From Hydrogenophaga sp. (lineage in GTDB: Bacteria; Pseudomonadota; Gammaproteobacteria; Burkholderiales; Burkholderiaceae_C): 64,000 nt of DNA. The position numbers and the translations under genes are program-made. Location: the NCBI GenBank assembly GCA_030682835.1, contig JAUXNG010000063.1, forward strand, positions 44,094-108,093, in the 5' to 3' direction. The notes under the pieces are model-generated. The model had not been told where the DNA came from. It made no database searches and saw only the letters and a program-made list of their open reading frames with translations. Numbering within the stretch: the first letter of the stretch is position 1; every line of letters starts with the position of its first letter. This document shows positions 9,087 to 16,566 of the stretch, piece by piece.

Positions 9087-9824
9087 TTACAGCCCGGGCT
9101 TCTGCAGCGCCCGCAACACCTCGGTCTGGAAGTCCGGGCCTTCGGCTGCGGCCATGAAATCTTCGATGCGGCCGTCGAAGCGCACCGTGCCCTGGTGCAG
9201 CAGCATCAGGCGGTCGGCGGTCTTCACTTCTTCGATCAGGTGCGTGGCCCACAGCACGGCCAGGCCGCGTGACTGGCACAGCCCGCGCACGCTCTCCAGC
9301 AGCTGCTGGCGCGAGGCCGGGTCCAGGCCCACCGTGGCCTCGTCCATCAGCAGCACGCGCGGCTCGTGCAGCAGGGCCCGCACCAGCTCCACCTTGCGGC
9401 GCGTGCCGCCCGAGAGGCTGCGCACCGTGGCGCCGGCCTGGTCGGCCAGCCCCACTGCGCTCAGGCCGTCGCCGATTCGCTGGCGCGCCAGGCTGCGGGG
9501 CAGGCCGTGCAGGTCGGTGTGGAACAGCAGGTTGGCCATCACCGTGAGGTCGAGATCCAGGGCGCTCTGCTGGAACACCACGCCCAGCGCGGCCAGGGCG
9601 CGGCTTGGGTGCTGCTGCATGTCGTGCCCGGCCACCTGCACGCTGCCCTGATCCGGGCTGAACAGGCCGGTGAGCAATTGGAGCAGGGTCGATTTGCCGG
9701 CGCCGTTGGGGCCCAGCAGGGCGAGCATCTCGCCCGCGCGCAGCGACACGCTCACCCCCTTCAGCGCGGGCTTGCCCCCGTAGGCTTTGTGCAGGTCGCG
9801 GGCGTTGAGCAGGTCGTCGGTCAT
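9087..9824 (-). CDS. ABC transporter ATP-binding protein of the PQQ alcohol dehydrogenase system
   Basis: 245-residue ABC ATPase. Walker A is GPNGAGKST, the signature is SLSGGTRRKVELVRALL, and Walker B is RVLLMDEATVGLD. The SGGTRRKVE form is typical of ABC-2 export ATPases, including those found beside quinoprotein alcohol dehydrogenases (Ped clusters). Its likely partners, a dedicated substrate-binding protein and an ABC-2 permease, are on the opposite strand at 12066-14254. The listed 580-residue ORF is this gene plus out-of-frame sequence; MTDDLLNAR is the real start and overlaps the upstream gene by 4 bases. The exported or imported substrate is not known. Confidence 0.85.
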   Translation of the reverse strand: MTDDLLNARDLHKAYGGKPALKGVSVSLRAGEMLALLGPNGAGKSTLLQLLTGLFSPDQGSVQVAGHDMQQHPSRALAALGVVFQQSALDLDLTVMANLLFHTDLHGLPRSLARQRIGDGLSAVGLADQAGATVRSLSGGTRRKVELVRALLHEPRVLLMDEATVGLDPASRQQLLESVRGLCQSRGLAVLWATHLIEEVKTADRLMLLHQGTVRFDGRIEDFMAAAEGPDFQTEVLRALQKPGL

Positions 9825-10888
9825 GCGGGGCGGGCCAGCAGGTTCATGCGGCGCAGCAGGCGGCGTTCGCGCTCCACCGTGTCGAGCACGGCCTGGCGGT
9901 AGTCGCGTGTGTTGAGGTAGTCCAGCACCTGATCGTAGCGGGCCAGGGCCTGCTGGTGCCGTTCGCTGAACATGGCGCGCTGAAACACCTCGTGCAGCCG
10001 CTGCACCACCGCCTCGGGCGTGCCGGCCGGCGCGGCCAGGCCCCAGGGCGAGGTGTAGACCGAGTGCTCGTAACCCAGTTCGCGCAGCGTGGGCACCTCG
10101 GGCCAGCGGGCGCTGCGCCGCGCGCTGAAGATGGCGAGCAGGCGGATCTTGCCCTGGTCCACCCAGGGGGCGAAACCGGTGGAGTTGACGCCCGCCATCA
10201 GCTGCGCGCCGGCCACGGCGATCATCTGGTCGGCGGTGCCCTTGTAGGGCACATGCACATAGCGCACCTGGTGCTGCAGCAGGATTTCTTCCATCGCCAG
10301 GTGGGCCGTGGTACCAATGCCTGTGGAACCCACGATCAGCTCGCCGGGATGGCGATGTGCCCAGGCGATCAGATCGGCCAGGCTTTTCCAGGGGCTGCCG
10401 GCCGGCACCAGGATGCCGAATGTGGTGCCCGACACCTGCGCGATCGGGCTGAAATCGGTCACCGGGTTCCACGGCACGTTGTGCATCAGCGCGTGCCGGT
10501 ACACCGTGATGGGCACCTGCCCCAGGGTGTAGCCGTCGGGCTCCGCGGCTTTCAGCAGGTGTGCTACCTGCGTGCCGGCCGCGCCGGGTCGGTTGACGAT
10601 ATAGAAAGGCTGGCCGAGCAGCGGTTCGGCCTCTTCGACCAGCACGCGCAGGGTGAGGTCGGTGGCACCGCCGGCAGGCCAGGGCACGATGAGCTGGATC
10701 GGGCGCGCCGGCCATGGCACCTGGGCCCGTGCCAGGCCGGCGGCAAGAGGCTGCGCACCCGCCAGAGCCCAGCCACCGGCACCCGCCAGCCAGTGCCGCC
10801 GCGTCAGGCCCGGGCCCGCCGTGCCACACGGGGCAAGGGTTTGCCCTGTGTCATTCTTGAACACGGTGTTCAGCCGGGTGTGTCTCAT
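9821..10888 (-). CDS. Bug-family (tripartite tricarboxylate transporter type) solute-binding protein
   Basis: 355-residue exported binding protein with a Tat-like leader (LTRRHWLAGAGGWALAG). The Bug-family beginning follows: WPARPIQLIVPWPAGGATD, then NRPGAAGT and VPYKGTADQ. Such proteins are very abundant in Burkholderiales and bind carboxylates or other small organics. The start MRHTRLN is chosen because the upstream part of the listed ORF lacks family features. Its stop overlaps the start of the ABC ATPase gene (ATGA), so the two are translated together although Bug proteins do not normally serve ABC transporters. No TctA/TctB permease gene is in the window. Confidence 0.82.
   Translation of the reverse strand: MRHTRLNTVFKNDTGQTLAPCGTAGPGLTRRHWLAGAGGWALAGAQPLAAGLARAQVPWPARPIQLIVPWPAGGATDLTLRVLVEEAEPLLGQPFYIVNRPGAAGTQVAHLLKAAEPDGYTLGQVPITVYRHALMHNVPWNPVTDFSPIAQVSGTTFGILVPAGSPWKSLADLIAWAHRHPGELIVGSTGIGTTAHLAMEEILLQHQVRYVHVPYKGTADQMIAVAGAQLMAGVNSTGFAPWVDQGKIRLLAIFSARRSARWPEVPTLRELGYEHSVYTSPWGLAAPAGTPEAVVQRLHEVFQRAMFSERHQQALARYDQVLDYLNTRDYRQAVLDTVERERRLLRRMNLLARPA
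10852..10863. promoter_or_regulatory. Candidate upstream activator motif of the beta-propeller operon
   Basis: CATTCTTGAACA (reverse strand TGTTCAAGAATG) lies about 130 bases before a sigma-54 promoter. Eleven of its 12 bases are the same as the motif upstream of the PQQ dehydrogenase promoter. A role as binding site for the sigma-54 activator of this region is inferred. Confidence 0.35.
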
Positions 10889-10990
10889 CGGTGCGCCTGG
10901 GGGTCTGCGGGACCGCTGTGGGGCGGTGCAGGGGGCTGTTTTGCCCGCCTGTGCGCATCCCGTTGCCATTCTTGTGCCAGCGAGCACGGC

Positions 10991-11006
10991 TGGCACCGTT
11001 TTTGCA
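10991..11006 (+). promoter_or_regulatory. Sigma-54 promoter of the beta-propeller/ABC operon
   Basis: TGGCACCGTTTTTGCA matches the sigma-54 consensus at both elements, with GG and GC exactly 10 bases apart. It predicts a start of transcription near 11018 and a leader of about 60 bases before the ATG at 11080. Confidence 0.75.
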
Positions 11007-11079
11007 AAACAGCGTGTGCATGCCCGGCATGCCCAGAGGCCGTGAAGGCCCGAATTCAACTGTTCAGGAGACAACTCGC

Positions 11080-12069
11080 ATGGCCCATCGCGCCGCTTTC
11101 AAGCTTCGCCCTCTGTTCATCGCGCTCTGCGCCAGCGCCGCGGCCATGGCCTCGTCCGCCTGGGCACAGAGCCAGGTCTATGTGTCGAGCGAGAAGGACA
11201 ACAAGGTCTATGTGTTCAACGCGGCCGGTGAGCGCCAGGGCGCCATCGATGTGTGCAAGCGCCCACGCCACATGCTGTTCAGTGCCGACAGGCAATCGAT
11301 CTATGTGTGCTGCGGTGACAGCAACGAACTCGGCATCGTGGACGTGGCCAGCGGCAAGATGACGGGCACGATCCCGCTGGGCGACAGCCCCGAGATATTT
11401 GACCTCAGCCCCGACGGCAAGACCGTGTACGTGTCCATTGAGGACGACAACGTCATGGCTGCCTACGACCTCGCCACGAAGAAGCCGCTGTTTGAGGTGA
11501 AGACTGGTGGCGAGCCCGAGGGTGTGCTGGTGATGCCCGACGGGAAAACCGCCTACGTCACGTCCGAGGTCGCCAACGTGGTCCACCTGATCGACCTGAG
11601 CCAGAAAAAGGTGGTGAAAAACATCAAGGTGGGCAAGCGCCCGCGCCGCTTCGTGCTCGCTAACGATGGTGCCGAGCTCTGGGTGACCAACGAGCTGGAT
11701 GGCACGGTGAGCGTGGTCGACACGAAGACCAACGAGATGAAGCATTCGGTGAAGTTCGAGGTGAAGGGCATGCGCGCGGCAGACATCACGCCGGTGGGCA
11801 TGGTGCTGAGCCCCGACGGCAAGAGCATGTGGGTGGGCCTGGGCAAGGCCAACCATGTGGCGCAGGTCGACGTGGCCAGCCGCACGGTGAATAACCAGGT
11901 GCTGGTGGGGAAGCGCGCCTGGGGCCTGGCCTTCGGTGGCGACGGCAAGACGCTGTACGTGACCAATGGCATGTCCGATGACATGACGCTGGTCGATGCC
12001 ACCACGGCCAAGGCCATGCGCACAGTGCCGGCCGGCCGCGTGCCGCACACCGTGCTGGTCAAGAGATGA
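11080..12069 (+). CDS. PQQ-dependent catabolism-associated beta-propeller protein (YVTN repeats)
   Basis: Periplasmic beta-propeller of 329 residues with a signal peptide ending at AWAQ. YVTN-type blades recur throughout (YVSSEKDNKVYVF, YVCCGDSNELGIVD, YVTSEVANVVHLID, WVTNELDGTVSVVD, YVTNGMSDDMTLVD). It matches the family of propeller proteins found only near quinoprotein alcohol dehydrogenases, whose role is unproven. A pair of cysteines (YVCCGD) and another (DVCKRP) are visible. The start follows a CAGGAGACAAC site. It is the first gene of a tightly packed operon with the substrate-binding protein, permease, carrier and metallohydrolase genes, driven by a sigma-54 promoter. Confidence 0.85.
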   Translation: MAHRAAFKLRPLFIALCASAAAMASSAWAQSQVYVSSEKDNKVYVFNAAGERQGAIDVCKRPRHMLFSADRQSIYVCCGDSNELGIVDVASGKMTGTIPLGDSPEIFDLSPDGKTVYVSIEDDNVMAAYDLATKKPLFEVKTGGEPEGVLVMPDGKTAYVTSEVANVVHLIDLSQKKVVKNIKVGKRPRRFVLANDGAELWVTNELDGTVSVVDTKTNEMKHSVKFEVKGMRAADITPVGMVLSPDGKSMWVGLGKANHVAQVDVASRTVNNQVLVGKRAWGLAFGGDGKTLYVTNGMSDDMTLVDATTAKAMRTVPAGRVPHTVLVKR

Positions 12070-13439
12070 CACCCCCCCGTTGCTTGCTCGCTGCGCGTAG
12101 CCGCATCCCCCCACGGGGGGGCGCACCCAGCGGCCCGGCGAAGCCGGTTCCGCGGGAGCCCTGGGTCGGTCTGTGGCGCGCCTGCTGCCTGGCGCTCCGA
12201 TCGCCTCAGGTCGGGGCCAGACCGGCTCCGCGGGAGGCTTGGTCGTGTCTGTGGCGCGCTTGCGGTCTGGCGGTGCTGGGTGTGGCGGGTCTGCTCGCTT
12301 TCCCTGCGTTTGCCGCCACCAAGGTCACCGTCGCCGTGGTGTCGCTCGATGGCGATCCGCGCCATGCGGCGCGGCGCCTGGAGCGGGCCTATCCGGGCCA
12401 TCCCACCGGGCGCGCCATCGACGGCGTGAAGCTCGCCGCGGCGGATTCGGCCTTTGAACTGGATGCTGCCGGCATCCAGCTCGAGGTGCGTGATGTGGTG
12501 CTGCCCAACGCAGCCGGCCTCGCTCGCGCGCTGGCGGATCTGAAGGCCGCCAAGGTGCAGCATGTGGTGGCCGACCTGCCCGCGGCGGAATTGCTCGCAC
12601 TGGTGCAGGCCGCGCCCGCCGCGCTGGGCGGTGCGATGGTGTTCAACGCCGGGCTGGACGACGACGCGCTGCGCGGTGCCCAGTGCGCCGCGCACCTGCT
12701 GCACACCTACCCCAGCCGCGCCATGTTGAGCGATGCGCTGGCGCAGTACCTGGCCGCGCGCAACTGGCGCAAGGTGCTTGTGCTGCAGGGGCCACAGCCA
12801 GGGGATGCGCTGCAGGCGGATGCCTTCAGCCGCTCGGCCAAGCGCTACGGCATCAAGGCCACGTCGAGCAAAGCCTTCAAGCTCACCGGCGACCCGCGCG
12901 AGCGCGATTTTGGCAATGTGCGCCTGCTCACCAGCGCCGACCGCGAGCACGAGGTGGTGGCGGTCCTCGACAGCGATGGGGAGTTCGCCCGCACCGTCCC
13001 CTACGCCACCCAGCTGCCGCGCCCCGTCGTGGGCGCTGCCGGCCTGGTGGCCACGCCCTGGCATCCGCAGTGGGAACGCAACGGCGGCCCGCAGCTCAGC
13101 CGCCGCTTTGCCCGGGCCAGCCAGCGGCCCATGAGCGGGCACGACTGGGCCGCCTGGCTGGCGGGCCGCTCGGTGGCGGCGGTGCTCAGCGAACTGCCCA
13201 AGGCGCCAGTGGCGCAACAGCTCAAGGCCCTGCGCGGTGGTGCGGTGGGCGTTGATGGTTTCAAAGGCCCGCGCCTGGGCTTTCGCGCGTGGGACGGTCA
13301 GTTGCGCCAGCCCATCTTCCTGAGCCACGTGGACGGTGTGATCGCGCTGGCGCCGCTCGACGGGGTGTTGCATCCGAAGGAGGTGATGGACACACTCGGT
13401 GTGGACGAATCGGAAAGCACATGCAGACAGCGACCCTGA
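12066..13439 (+). CDS. ABC substrate-binding protein of the PQQ alcohol dehydrogenase system
   Basis: Periplasmic leucine/branched-chain-type binding fold. The mature domain starts near residue 85 (ATKVTVAVVSLDGD) and carries the family-like segments YPGHPTGRAIDGVKLA and MSGHDWAAWLAGRSVAAVL. The ATG overlaps the previous stop (ATGA), giving 457 residues. The first ~60 residues are Pro/Arg-rich and are encoded by a dispersed GC-rich repeat plus a 26-codon duplication, so the real start may be further down, near the hydrophobic signal segment (GLAVLGVAGLLAFPAFA). Its 3' end overlaps the permease gene by 19 bases. It probably works with the permease at 13421 and the ATPase at 9087. Confidence 0.8.
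   Translation: MTPPRCLLAARSRIPPRGGAPSGPAKPVPREPWVGLWRACCLALRSPQVGARPAPREAWSCLWRACGLAVLGVAGLLAFPAFAATKVTVAVVSLDGDPRHAARRLERAYPGHPTGRAIDGVKLAAADSAFELDAAGIQLEVRDVVLPNAAGLARALADLKAAKVQHVVADLPAAELLALVQAAPAALGGAMVFNAGLDDDALRGAQCAAHLLHTYPSRAMLSDALAQYLAARNWRKVLVLQGPQPGDALQADAFSRSAKRYGIKATSSKAFKLTGDPRERDFGNVRLLTSADREHEVVAVLDSDGEFARTVPYATQLPRPVVGAAGLVATPWHPQWERNGGPQLSRRFARASQRPMSGHDWAAWLAGRSVAAVLSELPKAPVAQQLKALRGGAVGVDGFKGPRLGFRAWDGQLRQPIFLSHVDGVIALAPLDGVLHPKEVMDTLGVDESESTCRQRP
12067..12180 (+). repeat. Dispersed GC-rich stop-codon repeat, copy 1
   Basis: Starts at the stop codon of the beta-propeller gene. It shows the family layout: C-run, a CGCTGCGCG block, an inverted CCCCC..GGGGG pair, then CCGGCGAAGCCGGTTCCGCGG. 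It is read through as the N-terminus of the next gene (..SGPAKPVPR..). Confidence 0.6.
12141..12280 (+). repeat. In-frame 78-base direct duplication in the leader of the binding protein
   Basis: Two similar units (AAGCCGGTTCCGCGGGAG at 12141 and AGACCGGCTCCGCGGGAG at 12219) are offset by 78 bases, which is 26 codons. They encode the related peptides PREPWVGLWRACCLAL and PREAWSCLWRACGLAV. Confidence 0.7.
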
Positions 13440-14254
13440 GCACCTCTTACCCCGCGCCGGGCCGCGTGGCCCACCTGCTGCGCGCGCTGCGCGCCGTGGT
13501 GGGCCGTGAGATCGGGCGTTTCCTGCGCCAGCCCTCGCGCCTGGGTTCGGCGCTGGTGCGCCCGCTGCTGTGGTTCGTGGTGTTCTCGGCCGGGTTTCAC
13601 AACGTGTTCGGCGTGGCCATCGTGCCGCCCTACGAAACCTACATCGAATACAAGGCCTACATGGTGCCCGGCCTGCTGGGCATGGTGGCGCTGTTCAACG
13701 GCATGCAGAGTTCGCTCTCCATGGTCTACGACCGCGAGATGGGCGTGATGCGCCTGCTGCTCACCGCGCCGCTGGCGCGAGGCTGGCTGCTCGCCTTCAA
13801 GCTGCTGGCGGGCACCGCGCTCTCGGTGCTGCAGATGGCGGTGTTCCTGGCGATTGCCTGGGCCTTCGGGGTGGACACGCCCTGGGCCTACCTGCCCGGC
13901 CTGCTGCTGGCCATGGCCTGCGGCGCCACCATGCTGGCTGCGCTCGGGTTGATGCTCTCGGTGTATGTGCGCCAGCTGGAAAATTTCGCGGGCACCATGA
14001 ACTTCGTGATTTTTCCCATGTTCTTCATCAGCTCGGCCTTGTACCCACTGTGGAAGCTGGAAGAGTCAGGCGCCTGGTGGTTGTTGAAGCTGGCCGAGTT
14101 CAACCCCTTCACCCACGCGGTGGAGGCGATCCGTTTTGCTTCGGTGGGCCAGTTCAACCCCCTGGCCTGGGCGGTGGTGCTGCTGTGCGGCACGGCTTTC
14201 TTTGTGCTGGCGCTGCGCGGCTACGACCCGCAGCGCGGCTGGAGCAGAAGATGA
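13421..14254 (+). CDS. ABC-2 type permease of the PQQ alcohol dehydrogenase system (PedC type)
   Basis: Inner-membrane permease of 277 residues with about six membrane segments. The ABC-2 family pattern is clear: YMVPGLLGMVALFNGMQSSL, MGVMRLLLTAPL, and MFFISSALYPLW before the last segments. The start MQTATLST overlaps the previous gene by 19 bases. It closely fits the permease that accompanies quinoprotein alcohol dehydrogenases. Combining an ABC-2 (usually export) permease with a periplasmic binding protein is unusual but characteristic of this system. The cognate ATPase is probably the gene at 9087 on the other strand. Confidence 0.85.
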   Translation: MQTATLSTSYPAPGRVAHLLRALRAVVGREIGRFLRQPSRLGSALVRPLLWFVVFSAGFHNVFGVAIVPPYETYIEYKAYMVPGLLGMVALFNGMQSSLSMVYDREMGVMRLLLTAPLARGWLLAFKLLAGTALSVLQMAVFLAIAWAFGVDTPWAYLPGLLLAMACGATMLAALGLMLSVYVRQLENFAGTMNFVIFPMFFISSALYPLWKLEESGAWWLLKLAEFNPFTHAVEAIRFASVGQFNPLAWAVVLLCGTAFFVLALRGYDPQRGWSRR

Positions 14255-14355
14255 CCCCCTGCGCCGCTTCGCGTCTTCCCCCCGCAAGGGGGACGGTGCC
14301 CTGTGGCCCGTCCTGAGCTTGTCGAAGGGCGGTTCCACCGCATCCTGGGTTGGGA
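14252..14355 (+). repeat. Dispersed GC-rich stop-codon repeat, copy 2
   Basis: Starts at the stop codon of the permease gene with TGACCCCCTGCGCCGCTTCG, then CCCCCC..AGGGGG. It contains CCTGAGCTTGTCGAAGG, a short palindromic word that recurs in many GC-rich proteobacteria. It fills most of the gap before the SoxYZ-like gene. Confidence 0.6.
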
Positions 14356-14390
14356 CACGCGCCCCGGCCTATTTATTGAGGCTTGTGAAC

Positions 14391-15191
14391 ATGCACCTGT
14401 TGACTTCTCGACGTGATCTTTTGCTGCTCGGTGCCGGCCTCGTGTGTGGACGATCCATTAAGGCCCAGGACGACCAGACCGGCGGTGACCCGCTGGGGTC
14501 CATGCAGTACCCGAGCCTGCGCGAGCAAACGATAGGCAAGGCCACGGCCCGGTTCTCGGACGCGGTGATTGTCCGGGGCCCCGCCTTTGCCGACGACGCC
14601 ATGAATGTGCCGCTGCTGGTCGACGCGCGCGGGCTCGACAAGTCGGGCGGGGGCGTGGCGCGCATCCGCGTGGCGGTGGACCGCAACCCGGTGCGCGCCG
14701 TGCTCGATTTCGAGCCCATGCGCGCGCTGCCCATGCTGGCGTTTCGTATCCGGCTGGAGCAGGCCTCACCGGTGCGGGCTTTTGTGCAGACGCGCGACGG
14801 CGAGTGGCATGTGGGCAGCACCTGGGTGCAGGCCGCGGGTGGTGGCTGCACCGTGCCGGGGGCGACGCGCGCCGACGGTTCGTGGAGCCGCACCCTGAAC
14901 CAGGTGCAGGCGCGTTTCTTCAACAACGTGCTGGAAGGCAGCCGGCGCCTGCGCGTGCGGGTGATGCACCCCATGGACACGGGGCTGGTGGCGGGCATCC
15001 CGGCCTTCTACATCGAAGACCTGCAGCTGGTGGATGGCGCGGGGCAGGTGTGGTGGCGCCTGGCCCTCCACGAGCCGGTGTCCGAGAACCCGCTCATCAC
15101 CTTCGAGCTGCCGCCGCAACCCGTCAGCGGACTGCGCCTGGTGGGCCGCGACAACAACGGCAACCGCATCGACGCCGAGGTGGTGGCATGA
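14391..15191 (+). CDS. Quinoprotein dehydrogenase-associated SoxYZ-like carrier protein
   Basis: Exported 266-residue protein with a twin-arginine-like leader (TSRRDLLLLGAG). The N-terminal half resembles SoxY, ending in a glycine-cysteine motif (AAGGGCT, near residue 150) where SoxY carries its sulfur-binding cysteine. The C-terminal half resembles SoxZ (RVRVMHPMDTG..). Fused SoxYZ-like proteins of this length occur beside PQQ dehydrogenases, and their cargo is not known. ATG at 14391 is chosen because upstream in-frame sequence belongs to the intergenic repeat; the ribosome binding site is weak. The stop overlaps the next gene as ATGA. Confidence 0.82.
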   Translation: MHLLTSRRDLLLLGAGLVCGRSIKAQDDQTGGDPLGSMQYPSLREQTIGKATARFSDAVIVRGPAFADDAMNVPLLVDARGLDKSGGGVARIRVAVDRNPVRAVLDFEPMRALPMLAFRIRLEQASPVRAFVQTRDGEWHVGSTWVQAAGGGCTVPGATRADGSWSRTLNQVQARFFNNVLEGSRRLRVRVMHPMDTGLVAGIPAFYIEDLQLVDGAGQVWWRLALHEPVSENPLITFELPPQPVSGLRLVGRDNNGNRIDAEVVA

Positions 15192-16279
15192 GCCCCCACG
15201 CTCCACCGCTGCGCGGGTCGCTGCCCCCCAGGGGGGCTGATCCGGCTTGGGGCGGCCCGGCGTCGGATCGGAGGTCCTTTCGGGTGAGGTGTCTGCTGGG
15301 AGGGCTGCTGGCCCTGGCGGCCAGTGGAGCGTTGGCTCAGTCCGTGCCGGTGCCGCCGTTCGTCTCGAAACCCGACATGGCGCGGCTGGACTACGACCTG
15401 CAGCCGCGCCAGATCGCGCCCGGCACCTGGGTGATCGAGGGCGCGGTGGCCGACTTCACGCGCGCCAACGGCTGCAACATCATCAACACCGCCTTCATCG
15501 CCACCGGCGCGGGTGTGGTGGTCATCAACACCGGCCCCTCGCGGCGTTACGGCGAGCAGCAGCGCCAGGCCATCGAACGCGTCACGCGCGAGCCGGTGCT
15601 GCATGTGTTCAACCTGAACCTGCACCCCGATTACTTCTTCGGTAACCAGGCCTGGGGCGACCGCCCCACGCAGGCGCTGACCGGCAGCATCGCCGGCATG
15701 CAGGCCGAAGGCCCGAGCTACGCCGACAACCTCTACCGGCTGTGCGGCGACTGGATGCAGGCCACCGAGTCCACCCCCGCGCGGCAGCCCATCGACCCCA
15801 ACACGCTGCCGCAGCCCTTGCGACTGGGCCAGCACGTGCTTGAACTGCACCGCCTGGACGGCCACACCGCCGATGACCTGGTGCTGCTGGACCGCAGGAC
15901 CGGCGTGCTGTTCGCCGGCGGCCTGGTCTTCGCCAACCGCGTGCCGACCACGCCACATGCCGACCTGCCGCGCTGGCTCGCCAGCCTGGACACGCTGGAG
16001 CGCTGGCTCGCCAATGGCACGGCGCGCCAGGTGGTGCCGAGTCACGGCCCGGTGCACAGCGGTACCGCCGGCGTGCAGCAGACGCGCGACTGGCTGCGCT
16101 GGCTGGGTGACACCTTGCAGGGCAGTGCCGAACGTGGGCTCGATCTGAACGAGGTGCTGCGGCTGCCCGTGCCCGATCGTTTTGCGCGCTGGGCCGCCCA
16201 GCCCGCCGAGCTGCACCGCAGCCTGACGCAGTGGTACCCCCTGCACGAGCAGCGCGTTCTCGCTGCGCCTGCGCGCTGA
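15188..16279 (+). CDS. Quinoprotein relay system metallohydrolase 1 (metallo-beta-lactamase fold)
   Basis: Exported 363-residue protein whose signal segment (CLLGGLLALAASGALAQ) starts near residue 35. The metallo-beta-lactamase fold is visible: VVVINTGPS strand, LDGHTADDLVLL, FAGGLVF and VVPSHGPV. The usual HxHxDH zinc motif is replaced by NLHPDY (about residues 144-149), so only one of the three histidines remains. Residues 1-30 come from a dispersed repeat that begins at the upstream stop codon, so translation may start lower. Its function in the quinoprotein pathway has not been established. Confidence 0.82.
   Translation: MSPHAPPLRGSLPPRGADPAWGGPASDRRSFRVRCLLGGLLALAASGALAQSVPVPPFVSKPDMARLDYDLQPRQIAPGTWVIEGAVADFTRANGCNIINTAFIATGAGVVVINTGPSRRYGEQQRQAIERVTREPVLHVFNLNLHPDYFFGNQAWGDRPTQALTGSIAGMQAEGPSYADNLYRLCGDWMQATESTPARQPIDPNTLPQPLRLGQHVLELHRLDGHTADDLVLLDRRTGVLFAGGLVFANRVPTTPHADLPRWLASLDTLERWLANGTARQVVPSHGPVHSGTAGVQQTRDWLRWLGDTLQGSAERGLDLNEVLRLPVPDRFARWAAQPAELHRSLTQWYPLHEQRVLAAPAR
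15189..15275 (+). repeat. Dispersed GC-rich stop-codon repeat, copy 3
   Basis: Starts at the stop codon of the SoxYZ-like gene (TGAGCCCCCACGCTCCACCG), then a CGCTGCGCGGG block and CCCCCCAGGGGGG. It is translated as the N-terminus of the metallohydrolase gene. Confidence 0.55.
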
Positions 16280-16280
16280 G

Positions 16281-16299
16281 CCCGGCGCCATCCGCCGGG
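16281..16299. terminator. Stem-loop after the metallohydrolase gene
   Basis: CCCGGCG-CCATC-CGCCGGG forms a perfect 7-base stem directly after the stop codon. A second hairpin (ACACCCG-ATC-CGGGTGT, 16305-16321) follows. No T tract lies directly after the first; TTTTT occurs at 16329-16333. Confidence 0.45.
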
Positions 16300-16321
16300 T
16301 TGTGACACCCGATCCGGGTGT

Positions 16322-16344
16322 TGACACATTTTTGAACAGTGTCA
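16322..16344. promoter_or_regulatory. Candidate activator site upstream of the PQQ dehydrogenase promoter
   Basis: TGACAC and GTGTCA are perfect inverted half-sites separated by 11 bases, and the spacer carries most of CATTTTTGAACA, a motif also found upstream of the beta-propeller promoter. It lies about 100-120 bases before the sigma-54 promoter, a usual distance for enhancer binding. Confidence 0.5.
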
Positions 16345-16441
16345 CGGGGGGGACCCGGCGCCTGAACACCCATGTGCGCCATTCACCCGAAAAAGCGGCC
16401 TGCGCGCCTCGCCGGACGGCCTGAAATGTCACACAAAAAGC

Positions 16442-16457
16442 TGGCATAGATGTTGCC
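16442..16457 (+). promoter_or_regulatory. Sigma-54 promoter of the PQQ alcohol dehydrogenase gene
   Basis: TGGCATAGATGTTGCC has the GG and GC dinucleotides exactly 10 bases apart and near-consensus -24 and -12 elements. It predicts a leader of about 100 bases before the GTG start at 16567. Confidence 0.75.
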
Positions 16458-16566
16458 AATTCCTTCACTGTGGACGCCACGGACCGGAGGGTCGGGCAAT
16501 CACGCACGGCCGGGCAGCCCGCACGGACGCCGCCATCAACCTCACGAACGAGCAGGAGACAACACT

